From Serratia symbiotica (GTDB taxonomy: Bacteria; Pseudomonadota; Gammaproteobacteria; Enterobacterales; Enterobacteriaceae), in assembly GCA_024160085.1 (NCBI GenBank), contig JAMDYG010000002.1, positions 62,001 through 126,000 of the forward strand: a stretch of 64,000 bases of DNA, given 5' to 3'. The notes beneath the pieces were generated by a model. The model did not search any database. It worked only from the letters and a program-made list of their open reading frames with translations, and had not been told where the DNA came from. Each line of letters opens with the position of its first letter. Position 1 is the first letter of the stretch. A program made the translations under genes and the position numbers. Below, one piece after another: positions 49,089 to 58,551 of this stretch.

Positions 49089-50921
49089 GTGTCAACCACA
49101 GCAGTAATAAACCGGGAATTTCGGGTAACGCAAGTATTACACGATACCCTCAGCTACCAGCAATTCCGTCCGGGTCAACAAGCTATTATCAACGCCGCGA
49201 TCGAGGGGCAAGATTGCCTAGTGGTGATGCCGACCGGCGGCGGTAAATCATTGTGTTACCAAATCCCTGCGCTGGTTATGGATGGCCTTACGCTGGTGGT
49301 CTCCCCACTGATCTCACTAATGAAGGATCAAGTCGATCAACTATTGGCCTACGGTGTTTCCGCTGCCTGCTACAACTCAACGCAGACTCGAGAGCAGCAG
49401 TTAGCAGCGATGGCAGGTTGCCGCAGTGGCCAAATCAAACTGCTGTACATTGCCCCAGAACGGCTCATGATGGAAAGCTTCTTCGATTTGCTCGGCCGTT
49501 GCCCACCGGTGATGCTGGCGGTAGATGAGGCACACTGTATTTCTCAATGGGGTCATGATTTCCGCCCGGAATACCGCGCGCTGGGTCAATTGAAGCAGCA
49601 TTTCCCGGCAATGCCCGTGATCGCGTTAACCGCCACCGCCGACGAATCTACCCGCAGCGATATCATACGCATGCTGGCGTTGCACAATCCGTTGGTGCAG
49701 GTCAGTAGCTTTGATCGCCCGAATATTCGCTATACATTAGTAGAAAAATTCAAACCGCTCGACCAACTCTGGCATTTTATGCAGGGGCAACGGGGTAAAA
49801 GCGGCATCATTTACTGCAACAGCCGCGCCAAGGTGGAAGACACCGCTGCGCGCTTGCAAAGTCGTGGGTTGAGCGTGGGTGCCTATCATGCCGGGCTGGA
49901 TAACGACCGCCGTGCGCAAGTGCAGGAAGCGTTCCAGCGCGATAATTTGCAAGTAGTAGTGGCGACTGTCGCCTTTGGCATGGGTATCAATAAACCCAAC
50001 GTGCGTTTTGTAGTGCATTTTGACATCCCACGCAATATCGAATCCTACTATCAGGAAACCGGCCGTGCCGGGCGCGATGGCATGCCGGCTGAAGCCCTCC
50101 TGCTGTACGATCCGTCCGATATGGACTGGCTACTCCGTTGCCTGGAGGAGAAGCCCGCTGGGCAGCAACGGGATATTGAACGGCACAAATTGAACGCGAT
50201 GGGGGCTTTCGCCGAGGCGCAAACCTGTCGCCGTCTGGTGTTACTTAACTACTTTGGTGAGGGCAAGCACCAGGACTGCGGTAACTGCGACATCTGCCTG
50301 GATCCCCCCAAGAGCTACGATGGATTGGAGGACGCACGCAAGGTGCTATCCTGCGTATACCGCGTCGGCCAGCGTTTTGGTATGGATTATATCGTTGAGG
50401 TACTGCGCGGCTCTAACAACCAGCGCATCCGTGAGTATGGCCACAACCAGCTACTGGTGTATGGCATAGGCCACGATCGGTCTACAGAACACTGGATCAG
50501 CGTGCTGCGTCAGTTGATCCATCTGGGTTTTATCACCCAGAATATCACTATGCACTCGGCACTGCAACTGGCCGAGGCCGCGCGTCCGGTATTACGTGGT
50601 GAAGTGGTGCTCCAATTAGCGGTGCCGCGTATTCAGAGCTTGCGGCTACGCAGCAGCGCCAACCAAAAATACTACGGCGGCAATTATGATCGCAAGTTGT
50701 TTGCCAAATTGCGTAAGCTGCGCAAATCGATCGCCGACGAAGAAAATATTCCACCTTACGCGGTATTCAACGATGCTACGTTGCTGGAGATGGTCGAACA
50801 GATGCCGATCAAGGCTGGCGACTTGTTGAGCATTAACGGGGTTGGCCAACGCAAATTAGTGCGTTTCGGTACCTCCTTTATGACAATGATCCGCGACCAC
50901 CTAAACAATTATGAAGATTAG
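49089..50921 (+). CDS. recQ: ATP-dependent DNA helicase RecQ
   Basis: RecQ is a 3'-5' helicase acting in recombination and fork repair. The start chosen is GTG at 49089 ([16 protein letters not shown]), with GGAG six bases upstream, giving 610 residues against 609 in E. coli; the frame is open further upstream (ATG at 49083, 49077, 49017). Helicase motifs are complete: [76 protein letters not shown]. Zinc ligands are CRR...CGNCDIC, followed by the winged helix and HRDC domain ([29 protein letters not shown]). It ends in TAG, unusual here for an intact gene. Confidence 0.95.
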   Translation: MSTTAVINREFRVTQVLHDTLSYQQFRPGQQAIINAAIEGQDCLVVMPTGGGKSLCYQIPALVMDGLTLVVSPLISLMKDQVDQLLAYGVSAACYNSTQTREQQLAAMAGCRSGQIKLLYIAPERLMMESFFDLLGRCPPVMLAVDEAHCISQWGHDFRPEYRALGQLKQHFPAMPVIALTATADESTRSDIIRMLALHNPLVQVSSFDRPNIRYTLVEKFKPLDQLWHFMQGQRGKSGIIYCNSRAKVEDTAARLQSRGLSVGAYHAGLDNDRRAQVQEAFQRDNLQVVVATVAFGMGINKPNVRFVVHFDIPRNIESYYQETGRAGRDGMPAEALLLYDPSDMDWLLRCLEEKPAGQQRDIERHKLNAMGAFAEAQTCRRLVLLNYFGEGKHQDCGNCDICLDPPKSYDGLEDARKVLSCVYRVGQRFGMDYIVEVLRGSNNQRIREYGHNQLLVYGIGHDRSTEHWISVLRQLIHLGFITQNITMHSALQLAEAARPVLRGEVVLQLAVPRIQSLRLRSSANQKYYGGNYDRKLFAKLRKLRKSIADEENIPPYAVFNDATLLEMVEQMPIKAGDLLSINGVGQRKLVRFGTSFMTMIRDHLNNYED

Positions 50922-51058
50922 GCTGTGCTGGTAAGCACCACTGGCGATCATTTGGACACCTATACAAGGCGCGGGCCATGAGGTTTTTTACGCCAAATAA
51001 GCAGCGCGTCACCTAGGGGCGCGTTTAAATGGCCTCAGCTCAGCCCTTCGGATCGTGC

Positions 51059-51139
51059 CCCAAAAGCCCATACTCCGTGCTATAGGGCTTGCCCATATTA
51101 TATGGGCTGTACCCTCTGCCTTGATTATGGGCTTTTGGG
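51059..51139. repeat. Nested palindromic element downstream of recQ
   Basis: An outer 14-bp perfect inverted repeat (cccaaaagcccata at 51059-51072, tatgggcttttggg at 51126-51139) encloses an inner hairpin gcccata-tta-tatgggc (51091-51107), itself flanked by aggg (51084) and ccct (51112). The 7-mer gcccata occurs twice and its complement twice, so alternative pairings are possible. It could be a palindromic repeat of the REP/MITE type, a terminator or a structured RNA. It matches no gene. Confidence 0.6.
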
Positions 51140-51191
51140 TATGCAATACCGCTACGATCAATTACCGGATACAACTTAAGGATAACCAATC

Positions 51192-51772
51192 ATGCTGTTT
51201 CTGGCTGTGGCGCTGGTGCACCTGATTGCGCTGATGAGCCCTGGGCCGGACTTCTTTTTTTGTCGCAAACTACTGCTATCTGTTCACATCCTGAGGCGAT
51301 GATGGCCATAGTTGGCATTTTCGCTCGGTATCATGGGGTGTGGGCCGGGGTAGCGCTGATATGGCTGCATTAGGTGATCATGGTCGTGGTGGCATCTATC
51401 TGTGCTGGATGGACTGTCAACTGCTGCGTTCGGCGCGGGCACAGAACATGCAGCCAGCACCGGAGGCGCAAGTGCCGATGGCCAGGAGCAGCTTTCTCCG
51501 TGGTTTGCTGACTAACCTGTCAAACCCTAAGTCGCTGATCTACTTAGGTAGCGTGTTCTCGATGTTTGTCGGCGACAACATCGGCACTGGCATGCGCTGG
51601 GGGTTTGTTCCTGATGATCGTCACCGAGACCGTCGTCTGGTTCAGCCTGGTGGCGATGATTTTCTCGCTGCCAGCGATGCGCCGCAGCTACCAGCGTTTA
51701 GCCAAATGGATCGACAGGCTGGCGAGCGTGTTGTTTATCGGTTTCGGTTTGCACCTGATCTTTACCCGCTAA
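51192..51772 (+). pseudogene. rhtC: rhtC, LysE-family threonine exporter, broken
   Basis: RhtC exports threonine. ATG at 51192 reads LFLAVALVHLIALMSPGPDFFF and then shifts frame in a T run. Later parts are GGIYLCWMDCQLLRSARAQN, PMARSSFLRGLLTNLSNPKSLIYLGSVFSMFVGDNIGTGMRWG, a second shift, then IVTETVVWFSLVAMIFSLPAMRRSYQRLAKWIDRLASVLFIGFGLHLIFTR and TAA at 51770. A stretch after the first helix is reduced. It lies downstream of recQ as in E. coli; rhtB is absent. Confidence 0.85.
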
Positions 51773-51804
51773 CCCCGGTAGTACTCGGACTACTTGACAT
51801 CGTC

Positions 51805-52025
51805 CACTCTCAGCTCAAGGATTGGTTAACGAGTAAAACGCAGTTCGCTGCTTTCACTACCGGTCTGCTGCTGAATGTTGACGGCCGCGTGAGAAGCACG
51901 AGTTTTGCGGGGTGGCCAACATGCTGATCCGCTTCGTGTGCCTCCGTTCGTCGCACTACCGCGAGTGGTGATGGTCAGACATGGCCACATTGAGAACCAT
52001 GTTAAATATCCTGAGAATGAGTGAA
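51805..52025 (+). pseudogene. pldB: pldB, lysophospholipase L2, N-terminal remnant
   Basis: LKDWLTSKTQFAAFTTGLLLNV is the characteristic start of PldB (W...RETQFAAFTTGPLL). After a frameshift come FAGVANMLIRFVCLRSSHYREW, a stop, and TLRTMLNI, corresponding to the strand leading to the alpha/beta-hydrolase core. Everything beyond (the nucleophile GHSMG region) is absent, so the gene is truncated to about 70 codons. Confidence 0.65.
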
Positions 52026-52054
52026 CCCCCTACCACGGGGTACAAGAAAGCTTT

Positions 52055-52085
52055 CAGGCTGGGCGGCGATCCGCCGCCCAGCCTG
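52055..52085. terminator. Strong GC-rich hairpin between pldB and yigL remnants
   Basis: A perfect 14-bp stem (caggctgggcggcg ... cgccgcccagcctg) with a 3-nt loop atc. No T run follows on the plus strand; on the minus strand aaagctttcttg follows. It may be a remnant of a terminator or a palindromic repeat. Confidence 0.5.
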
Positions 52086-52319
52086 CCAACATCACCATAC
52101 CACTGCTATTATTACAGTTTATTGAGGATCAGGGGTCGATAACCGTTCATATCAGATCTTCTGTCGAGTAATGTCAGATGCTGGCCCCCTGTGCAGGGGA
52201 ACAACCGCAAGTTATCAAAGGTGCACATATTTGAGCAGGACGCGTTGCATGTCTTAGTACTTAGGTGGTAGCCCTACCGCCGACAACACCATCAGAGGTT
52301 AGAATACAACGCTATGTCT

Positions 52320-53118
52320 ATGTATCACGTCGTTGCTTCCGACTTAGATGGCATACTGCTGTCTCCTGACCGCACTTTATTGCCGTACGCCAAAGAAATG
52401 CTGAAGCTGTTGACCCAGCGTGACGTGCATTTTGTCTTTGCCACCAGCCGCCACCACTTCGATGTATCGTAGATCCGCGACAACCTAGATATTAATGCTT
52501 TCATGATCACCTCCAATGGTGCCCGGGTGAACAACACCGCTGGCGAGTTGATCTTCAGCCATAACCTGGACGAAGAGATCGCCCGTGACCTTTACGGCAT
52601 GATGCACGATGATGTAGACATCATCACCAATGTCTAACGCGATGATAACTGGTTCATTAACCATGAAATCCTTGAGCAGAGGGCGTTTTTCCAAGAGTCT
52701 ATCTTCCAGTATCAGCTGTTTGAGCCTAGCCTGTTGGAAACCTCAGGCATCTGCAAGGTATACTTCACTTGTGACTATCATGAAAAGCTGTTGCCGCTAG
52801 AAAACGCCATCAACGCTTGTTGGGGAGACCGGGTTAACGTCAGTTTCTCACTCCCGACCTGTTTGGAAGTGATAGCCGGCACAGTATCTAAGAGGCATGA
52901 GCTGGAAGAAGTAGCCAAGATCATCGGCTATATACAAAGATTGCATTGCTTTTGGTGATGGCATGAACGATCTGGAAATGCTGTCGATGGCTAGCAATGG
53001 TTGCATCATGCACAATGCCCACCAACGCCTGAAGGACAAGCTGCCAAATATGGAAGTAATCGATTCCAACATTAATGACGCAGTACCAAATTACCTGAGC
53101 AAAATGTTTCTGACCTAA
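52320..53118 (+). pseudogene. yigL: yigL, HAD-family sugar/pyridoxal phosphatase, two stops and a frameshift
   Basis: YigL dephosphorylates sugar phosphates and pyridoxal phosphate. ATG at 52320 reads YHVVASDLDGILLSPDRTL with the catalytic DxD, then TAG at 52470 (codon 51), DNLDINAFMITSNGARVNNTAGELIF, TAA at 52635 (codon 106), then YQLFEPSLLETSGICKVYFTC and LPTCLEVIAGTVSKRHELEEVAKIIGY. A frameshift near 52930 leads to DCIAFGDGMNDLEMLSMASNG with the HAD motif IV, ending KMFLT at 53118. With lesions repaired the length is that of the family. Confidence 0.88.
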
Positions 53119-53136
53119 TATCCTGTGTCTTTCATG

Positions 53137-53165
53137 CCGTAGCGCGGTTTGTAGCTGCGCTACGG
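53137..53165. terminator. Bidirectional hairpin between convergent yigL and dcrB
   Basis: A 9-bp stem (ccgtagcgc ... gcgctacgg) with an 11-nt loop, followed on the plus strand by gaggtattattttttt. It lies directly between the two convergent remnants, so it probably served both. Confidence 0.75.
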
Positions 53166-53171
53166 GAGGTA

Positions 53172-53725
53172 TTATTTTTTTCAATTTCAGCGCACTGATG
53201 ATACCTGCTGCTTCGCTCTGTGCCTGCTGTAGGTTATCTGCTGGTAGTGTCACCTGAATGGTCAGCATGTCATTGTCCAGCGAGCCAATCAGGATCGAGG
53301 AGTAGGCTTTTTCGCCAGCGCTGGTGATGATGCTGTCCAATTGACGCAGTAGCACACCGTTGACTTCGATGGCTTTATTGGTTATCACCTGTAAGTTGGC
53401 GTCACACACACGCTGGATATCTTCTAAACCGCTTAGCGCCAACATCTCCAGGCTATTAACTGCCTTTGTCGGCACGGATACTAGCACCGCGTGTCGATTG
53501 GTGCTGTCCGCATACACATGCACGTTGTTCGCCTGATTGCTCAGTTCCCCACTTTTATCCGCCATGCCAGCCGGCAGGGTTGAACATCAGCCTGCTACCC
53601 AGCAAACTGACCTGTTGCCCCGTTTGGCTGCTGGTGTTACCCATGCAGTCTTTGGTACCATCATCGCAGGCTGCCGGGCTAAACACTAGCAGGCTGATAC
53701 ACGGCAATTTCGCTACTTTATGCAT
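53172..53725 (-). pseudogene. dcrB: dcrB, periplasmic lipoprotein, broken
   Basis: DcrB is a predicted lipoprotein required for phage C1/C6 infection in E. coli. ATG at 53725 reads HKVAKLPCISLLVFSPAACDDG, a lipoprotein signal. It continues TGQQVSLLGSRLMFNPAGW, then a frameshift near 53565, then MADKSGELSNQANNVHVYADSTNRHAVL, LQVITNKAIEVNGVLLRQLDSIITSAGEKAYSSIL and TLPADNLQQAQSEAAGIISALKLKK. The native stop is missed: a run of seven A (53175-53181) has gained or lost a base, so the frame runs on instead of ending at the TAA at 53172. It carries two lesions, one in a homopolymer. Confidence 0.82.
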
Positions 53726-53803
53726 TGGGCATTTCTTTCTTTTCAGTAGGGTTTTTCTGCCGTATCGCCACCTATTAAAGGTTGAAATGCAAGGCAAATG
53801 CTG

Positions 53804-54370
53804 TCACAGGTTTTCTTCAAATTTTAGATTCCGTTGTAGGCCATCCCCATGCACTGCGATACATTTGAGCAATACATTTAGTAGCATGCCGTACATCGGT
53901 AAGAAGAATAGCATGCAGATCAGCACTTTGAAGCTATAATCTACCAGCGCGATCTCCACCCAGTTAGCAGACATAAAGACATCGCTGCTGTGGTAAAACG
54001 CGATGAAAAAGAACGACAGCGTGTCGCTGATATTCCCGAAAAGCATCGCCGCCGCAGGTGCCACCCAAAAGTTGCTGCATTGTCGCAGGCGGTTAAACAC
54101 ATGCACATCAAGGATCTTGCCGAGCACGTAAGCCATAAAGCTGGCTGCCCAACGCGCTGTTAAACCCTGCCATTCGCCCTGATAGGTGACGGTAGAGATC
54201 ACATAAGAGATGAACAGCACTGGCACTATGACTGACAAGATAATGCGTCGCGCTAGCGGCGCGCCGAAAATGCGTACTGTTAGATCGGTTGCTAGAAAGA
54301 TAAATGGAATTGTGCCGCGCGGCGCGCATGATACGCGTTTACGCAACCAATGCAAGGTTAAATTTAACAC
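53804..54370 (-). pseudogene. yhhQ: yhhQ, queuosine-precursor transporter (VUT family), truncated
   Basis: YhhQ imports queuosine precursors (preQ0/preQ1). The frame is open for 188 codons against about 221 in E. coli. It has IPFIFLATDLTVRIFGAPLARRIILSVIVPVLFISYVIST, WAASFMAYVLGKILDVHVFNRLRQ, LFGNISDTLSFFFIAFYHS and LVDYSFKVLICMLFFLPMYGMLLNVLL. The first membrane segment is missing: the N-terminus (MLNLTLHWLRKRVSCAPRGT) does not match. About eight residues are absent in frame after GEWQG. An open frame with missing transmembrane parts is most likely non-functional, but this is less certain than for the others. Confidence 0.7.
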
Positions 54371-54473
54371 AAAAGTTAACCCATCTCTTGCACAGGGAAA
54401 CGACCAGCGTAAACTAGGCGCTTAGTAAGAGGTGGCGAACATTCGCCGATCGTTTTTGAACAAGAGGAATTGC

Positions 54474-54719
54474 ATGACTGACTTATCTGCCCAAGCAGAC
54501 CAGACGCTTGACGCGCTGGGGCTGCGTTGCCCAGAACCAGTGATGATGGTGCGTAAAACCGTGCGCCATATGAATAACGGTGAAACGCTGTTGATCATCA
54601 CCGACGATCTAACCACCACTAGCGATATTCCAGGTTTTTGCCGTTTTATGGATCACACGCTAGTAGCGCAGGAAACCGATAAGGCGCCTTACCGTTACCT
54701 ACTGCGCAAGGGCATATAA
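54474..54719 (+). CDS. tusA: Sulfur carrier protein TusA
   Basis: TusA accepts persulfide sulfur from IscS and passes it to TusBCD for 2-thiouridine of tRNA and to molybdenum cofactor pathways. It is 81 residues from ATG at 54474, with GAGG just upstream; the frame is open back to 54432. The active-site Cys lies in [20 protein letters not shown] and the rest is complete ([33 protein letters not shown]). It is intact, which fits the essential-like role of tRNA thiolation, although its partner modification gene mnmC is dead. Confidence 0.95.
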   Translation: MTDLSAQADQTLDALGLRCPEPVMMVRKTVRHMNNGETLLIITDDLTTTSDIPGFCRFMDHTLVAQETDKAPYRYLLRKGI

Positions 54720-54767
54720 CCGGCATATTTTGCATTGTAGGGGCGAATATCATGGCCCCCCCAAGAG

Positions 54768-57076
54768 TTAGTGATGCTTTCTCAGCAAGCGTAGTGCGTT
54801 CGATGTCACCAGCGCGGTGGCACCGGAATCCGCCAGCACTGCTAGCCATAAGCCTGTCAACCCTAGCAGACTAGTGATCAGGAATACCCCTTTCAGCCCA
54901 AACGTAATGGTGATGTTCTGCCGGATATTGGCGTGGGTGGCGCGAGCAATGCGGATCATCTCCGCCACGGCCAGCAACCGGCTGTGGGGTAAGTGCCGTA
55001 TAGGCAGTTTCCAGCGCCACATAACTGCTGCTGCCCATAGCGATGCCAATGCTCGCGGCATTCATGGCCGGGCATCGTTGATGCCATCGCCAATCATCAC
55101 TGTCGGGCGCTGCCTGCTCAACTCGGCGACTACCATCACTTTGTCTTCGGGTAACAGTCCTGCACGATAGTCCAGTGCCAGTTCGATGGCGATCGCCGCC
55201 GCCGCGCGCGGGTTATCACCGGTCAGTATCACACCGTAAACTCCCAACACATTCAGCTCGGCGATCGCCTGTTTGGCATCGCTGCGCAGCGTATCGCGTA
55301 ACGCCAGGCAGGCCGATTGGCACACCATCCTCCGCAACTACTACCACCGTTTTGCCAGCGCTTTCCAGGTTCTCCACCCGGCTCTGCCATTTGCCGCCCA
55401 GCAACTCTAGTTTACCCTGGGCACTAATCAGCACGGTTTTACCACCAACTAAACCTTCCACGCCAACGCCGGCCAGAGCGCGACGTGCCTTGCGCCAGCG
55501 GCAGATCCGCGCCGTATTCTATGGCACGTTGGATGATCGCCTGCGCCAGTGGATGGTGTGAGCCAACCTCAACTGCGGCCGCGAGTATCAGGAGCTGCCG
55601 TTAGCTGAGAGCGCCAATCGGCAGTATGTCGGTCAACGTTGGTTTATCTTCCGTCAGAGTACCGGTTTTATCGAAAGCAATGGTTTGCACCTGGCCTAGT
55701 TGCTCTAGTGCTGCACCGCCTTTAATCAGCACACCACGGCGAGTTGCCGCCGCCATCCCGGAAGTAATAGCAGCAGGGGTGGAGATCACTAGTGCACATG
55801 GGCAGCCGATCAGCAGCAAGGTCAGACCGCGATAGATCCAGACATGCCAAGACTGTGAGAACAGCAGAGGTGGTATCAGGATCACCACGACGGCCAACAA
55901 CATAATGGCCGGGGTATATAGTAGCGGCTAAAGCGGTCAAGTAAACGTTCGATCGGTGCGCGGCGCACTTCGGCGTCTTCTATCAATTGCAAAATGCGGT
56001 CGATAGCATTTTTTCCGGGTTCGGAAATCACCTTTATCTGCACCACCTGATCGACAGATAGGCTACCGGCGACCACTTTTTTACCTTGCTGACGTTCAAC
56101 GGGTACAGATTCGCCAGTCAGGACGCTTTCATCGAATCTTGTGAATGGGTTGAGCAGTTCGGCATCGGCCGGCAATCGGCTACCAGGAGCGATTTCAATC
56201 ACATCACCGGGGCGCAAGTTGGCGACTGGCACGCGTTTTCGTACCGTTCTTTACAGTAGCAGTGCCTCTTCCGGCACCAGCGCCATTAGCGTCGTCACAC
56301 CGCGCCTTGCCAGGTTGGCGGCGTAAAATTCAAGCTGTTCGCCAATCATAAACAACAGCAATACCATCGCTGCTTCAGCGGCCGCGCCGATGAGCAGCGC
56401 ACCGATGGCTGCCACGATTATCAGCGTTTCAATGGCGAATAGAGTGCCTGAACGGATTAAACGCAGCGCCTTGATAACGACCGGCCCCAACCCCACCAAG
56501 GTGGTGGCGATGAAGGAACTGTGGCTCAGCGTGGGGTTAATGTGATCAAGCAAGCTACTGACCACCATCAGTGTAACCAGCAGCAACAGCGGGCCGAATT
56601 CGCCAAAGCTTGCAGCCTGTGGCGCAGTGGTCGCAGTAGCCTGCGCGATGAGCAAGGTAAAGCCGAGCCGCTTTACTACATCCTGTATGCGCAGGCTGAT
56701 ATCTGGCGGTGCATCCACCACCAGCCTTTCGGTGGCGAACAGCACGCGTACGCTGTAGACACCCAGGGATAGCAGCAGCCACAGCATTCTCAATTTTCTT
56801 GGCGCAACTGGGGCAATTCATACCAGTTACTCGCCAACTGAAACGCTCGGTGCCAGTAACAGGGACAGCGGCTAGCTGGGCGTTTTCTTCATCAAGACCG
56901 TTAGCATCGACGGCGCTGCAACAACTGCCGCTATGATCCTGCGAGTAAGCCTGTTCTGCGTGAGCCTCAATCTCTGACTGTTCACTGTGGCAGCTGGATA
57001 GTTTTTTGCTGTGATGTTCGCTGCAACCGCTTTCTAGGAGGTTATATTGTTGCCGATAATTTTGATGGTTGTCCAT
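54768..57076 (-). pseudogene. zntA: zntA, Zn/Cd/Pb-exporting P-type ATPase, broken
   Basis: ZntA pumps zinc, cadmium and lead out of the cytoplasm. ATG at 57076, with GGAGAAGG upstream, reads MDNHQNYRQQYN then the metal-binding domain ERFSWRVTGMNCPSCAKKIENAV. Across at least six frame changes the gene can be followed: LVVDAPPDISLRIQDVVKRLGF, FSRYYI, LLIGCPCALVISTPAAITSG (CPC motif), AFDKTGTLTEDKPTL (phosphorylation Asp), VIVTGDNPRAAAAIA-like and VMIGDGINDARP (hinge). An in-frame TAA follows VPEEALLL. The catalytic motifs are unchanged, so the decay is recent. Confidence 0.9.
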
Positions 57077-57268
57077 GACGTCCTTCTCCAGGCAGCTAAT
57101 GAGAATTATTGAATAAACTCTACACCTTAGAGTCAACTATAGAGTCAAGAAGGAAATGGGAACTATTGCTAACGGAAAAAGGGAATGAGGCACGGATTTT
57201 CACGGTCATGGTGATACAAGGATATTCGAGAAGAACTGGGCGGCTGGTAGCCTATACCGCCCAATACC

Positions 57269-57530
57269 CTATTTATTTTTGTGCGACGGCTGCTTTTTCT
57301 GCCAGGCTAGCAATTCAAAAAGACCGAAAATGAAGATCTTGATTTCCCGCCAGTAGCTGATCGGCTGGGTGGCTTTTAGCAACATCAATTGCAAGCCATG
57401 CATCACCACCATAAAGAATAGCGCCACGTCTATGAAATACTTCAGCGGCTTGGGAAAGGGGGTGGAACAAATTAAAGAGCAGAAAGCCCCACACGTACAG
57501 TATCAGCAGGCGGCCTAAATTAATCAGCAT
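57269..57530 (-). pseudogene. yhhL: yhhL (DUF1145), frameshifted
   Basis: ATG at 57530 reads MLINLGRLLILYVWGFLLFNLFHPLS, the first membrane segment of this small membrane protein. The frame then shifts near 57455 and the rest reads FPKPLKYFIDVALFFMVVMHGLQLMLLKATQP, REIKIFIFGLFELLAWQKKQPSHKNK and TAG at 57269. It overlaps the end of rsmD, as in E. coli. The function of YhhL is unknown. The run cccctttccc at the shift suggests slippage. Confidence 0.75.
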
Positions 57531-58138
57531 GATTGGTTTTTTCTCGCGAACGAATATAAAGACGGTATGCCACCTGACCGGTGACTTTCTCGCGGTGCAG
57601 CCGCTAGTTGGCTGGCACCCGCGTCTCCAGGCTTTCTGCTTCGTCTTCCAGGTAAATCCAGGCTTCATCATCCAGCCAGTCCCGTTGCTCCAGCAATGTG
57701 GCCGTTCCAGCCAGCAGCTCCTGGCAAAATGGCGGATCAAGGAACACCACATCGAACGGTTTGCCATTGCTAGCCAACCAAGTCAGTGCGTTGGTATTGA
57801 TCACCTCCCCATGGCCTTGCAGCAACGCCAAGTTTTTTCCAACTGTTGCGCTACCGGGCGCTCGTATTCCAGTAGGGTGGCGCTGCTGGCGTAACGCGAT
57901 AACGCCTCCAACCCCAGTGCGCCACTGCCAGCAAAACTGTCTAGACAGCGAGAGCTCTGGATCATCGGTGCCAGCCAGTTGAACAGGGTTTCACGCGCCC
58001 GATCGGTGGTCGGGCGCAGCCCTGGGCTATTTGGTACTGGCAGCTTACGACCGCGCCATTGGCCGCCAATGATACGGATCTGCCCAGATGTGGCTTGGAA
58101 TATTTTTTTACCCGTGCCTTTGGTGCTAGTTTTGTCAT
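57520..58138 (-). pseudogene. rsmD: rsmD, 16S rRNA m2G966 methyltransferase, broken
   Basis: RsmD methylates G966 of 16S rRNA. ATG at 58138 reads TKLAPKARVKKYS, but a run of seven A near 58105 must change length to give the correct FQATSGQIRIIGGQWRGRKLPVPN, RPTTDRARETLFNWL, CLDSFAGSGALGLEALSRYAS (SAM loop). A further shift leads to GHGEVINTNALTWLASNGKPFDVVFLDPPF with the catalytic DPPF, DDEAWIYLEDEAE, TAG in place of Trp, RLHREKVTGQVAYRLY and TAA at 57520. Loss of a non-essential rRNA methylase next to intact ftsY is as expected. Confidence 0.85.
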
Positions 58139-58551
58139 AAGCTTTGCTTGATTTTTTGCGGTGCCATAGCAGTATACGTTAATGAAATATTTCCTGTATT
58201 CTATCGATGATGGGTATCAGGGGGAACGATAAAACGTTGTTGCCCAATCTTACACTGGAAAGTTTATCAGATGCGTATTGCTACGCACGGGAAAGTGATA
58301 AACTCGGCGGCTATATACCCCAAATAACTGGAAGTTGTATTCAAACGGCAAGAGCCTGCATCCTCAAGCGCTTAATCTAGTTACAATGGTGAAAGTTCGG
58401 CGGGGATCAGATTTAAGCATTGCATGCAGCAACTCTGGCAGGGGAAAGTTCACAGGTGGGTTAAATAACCGCCCCCAAATTCAGGTATAAAGTTTAAGAG
58501 CCTAGTGGGATAAATTCTAAGTCAGCCTTTGCTACGGAGTAGAATCATAAT
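58139..58551. promoter_or_regulatory. rsmD-ftsY divergent intergenic region
   Basis: This 413-base spacer must carry the promoter of the ftsYEX operon. It includes a fragment of the dispersed repeat at 58312-58340 (tataccccaaataactggaa). Another short shared phrase, gagcctagtgggata near 58500, also appears in variant form near 17675 and 63655. I could not fix a promoter. Confidence 0.4.
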
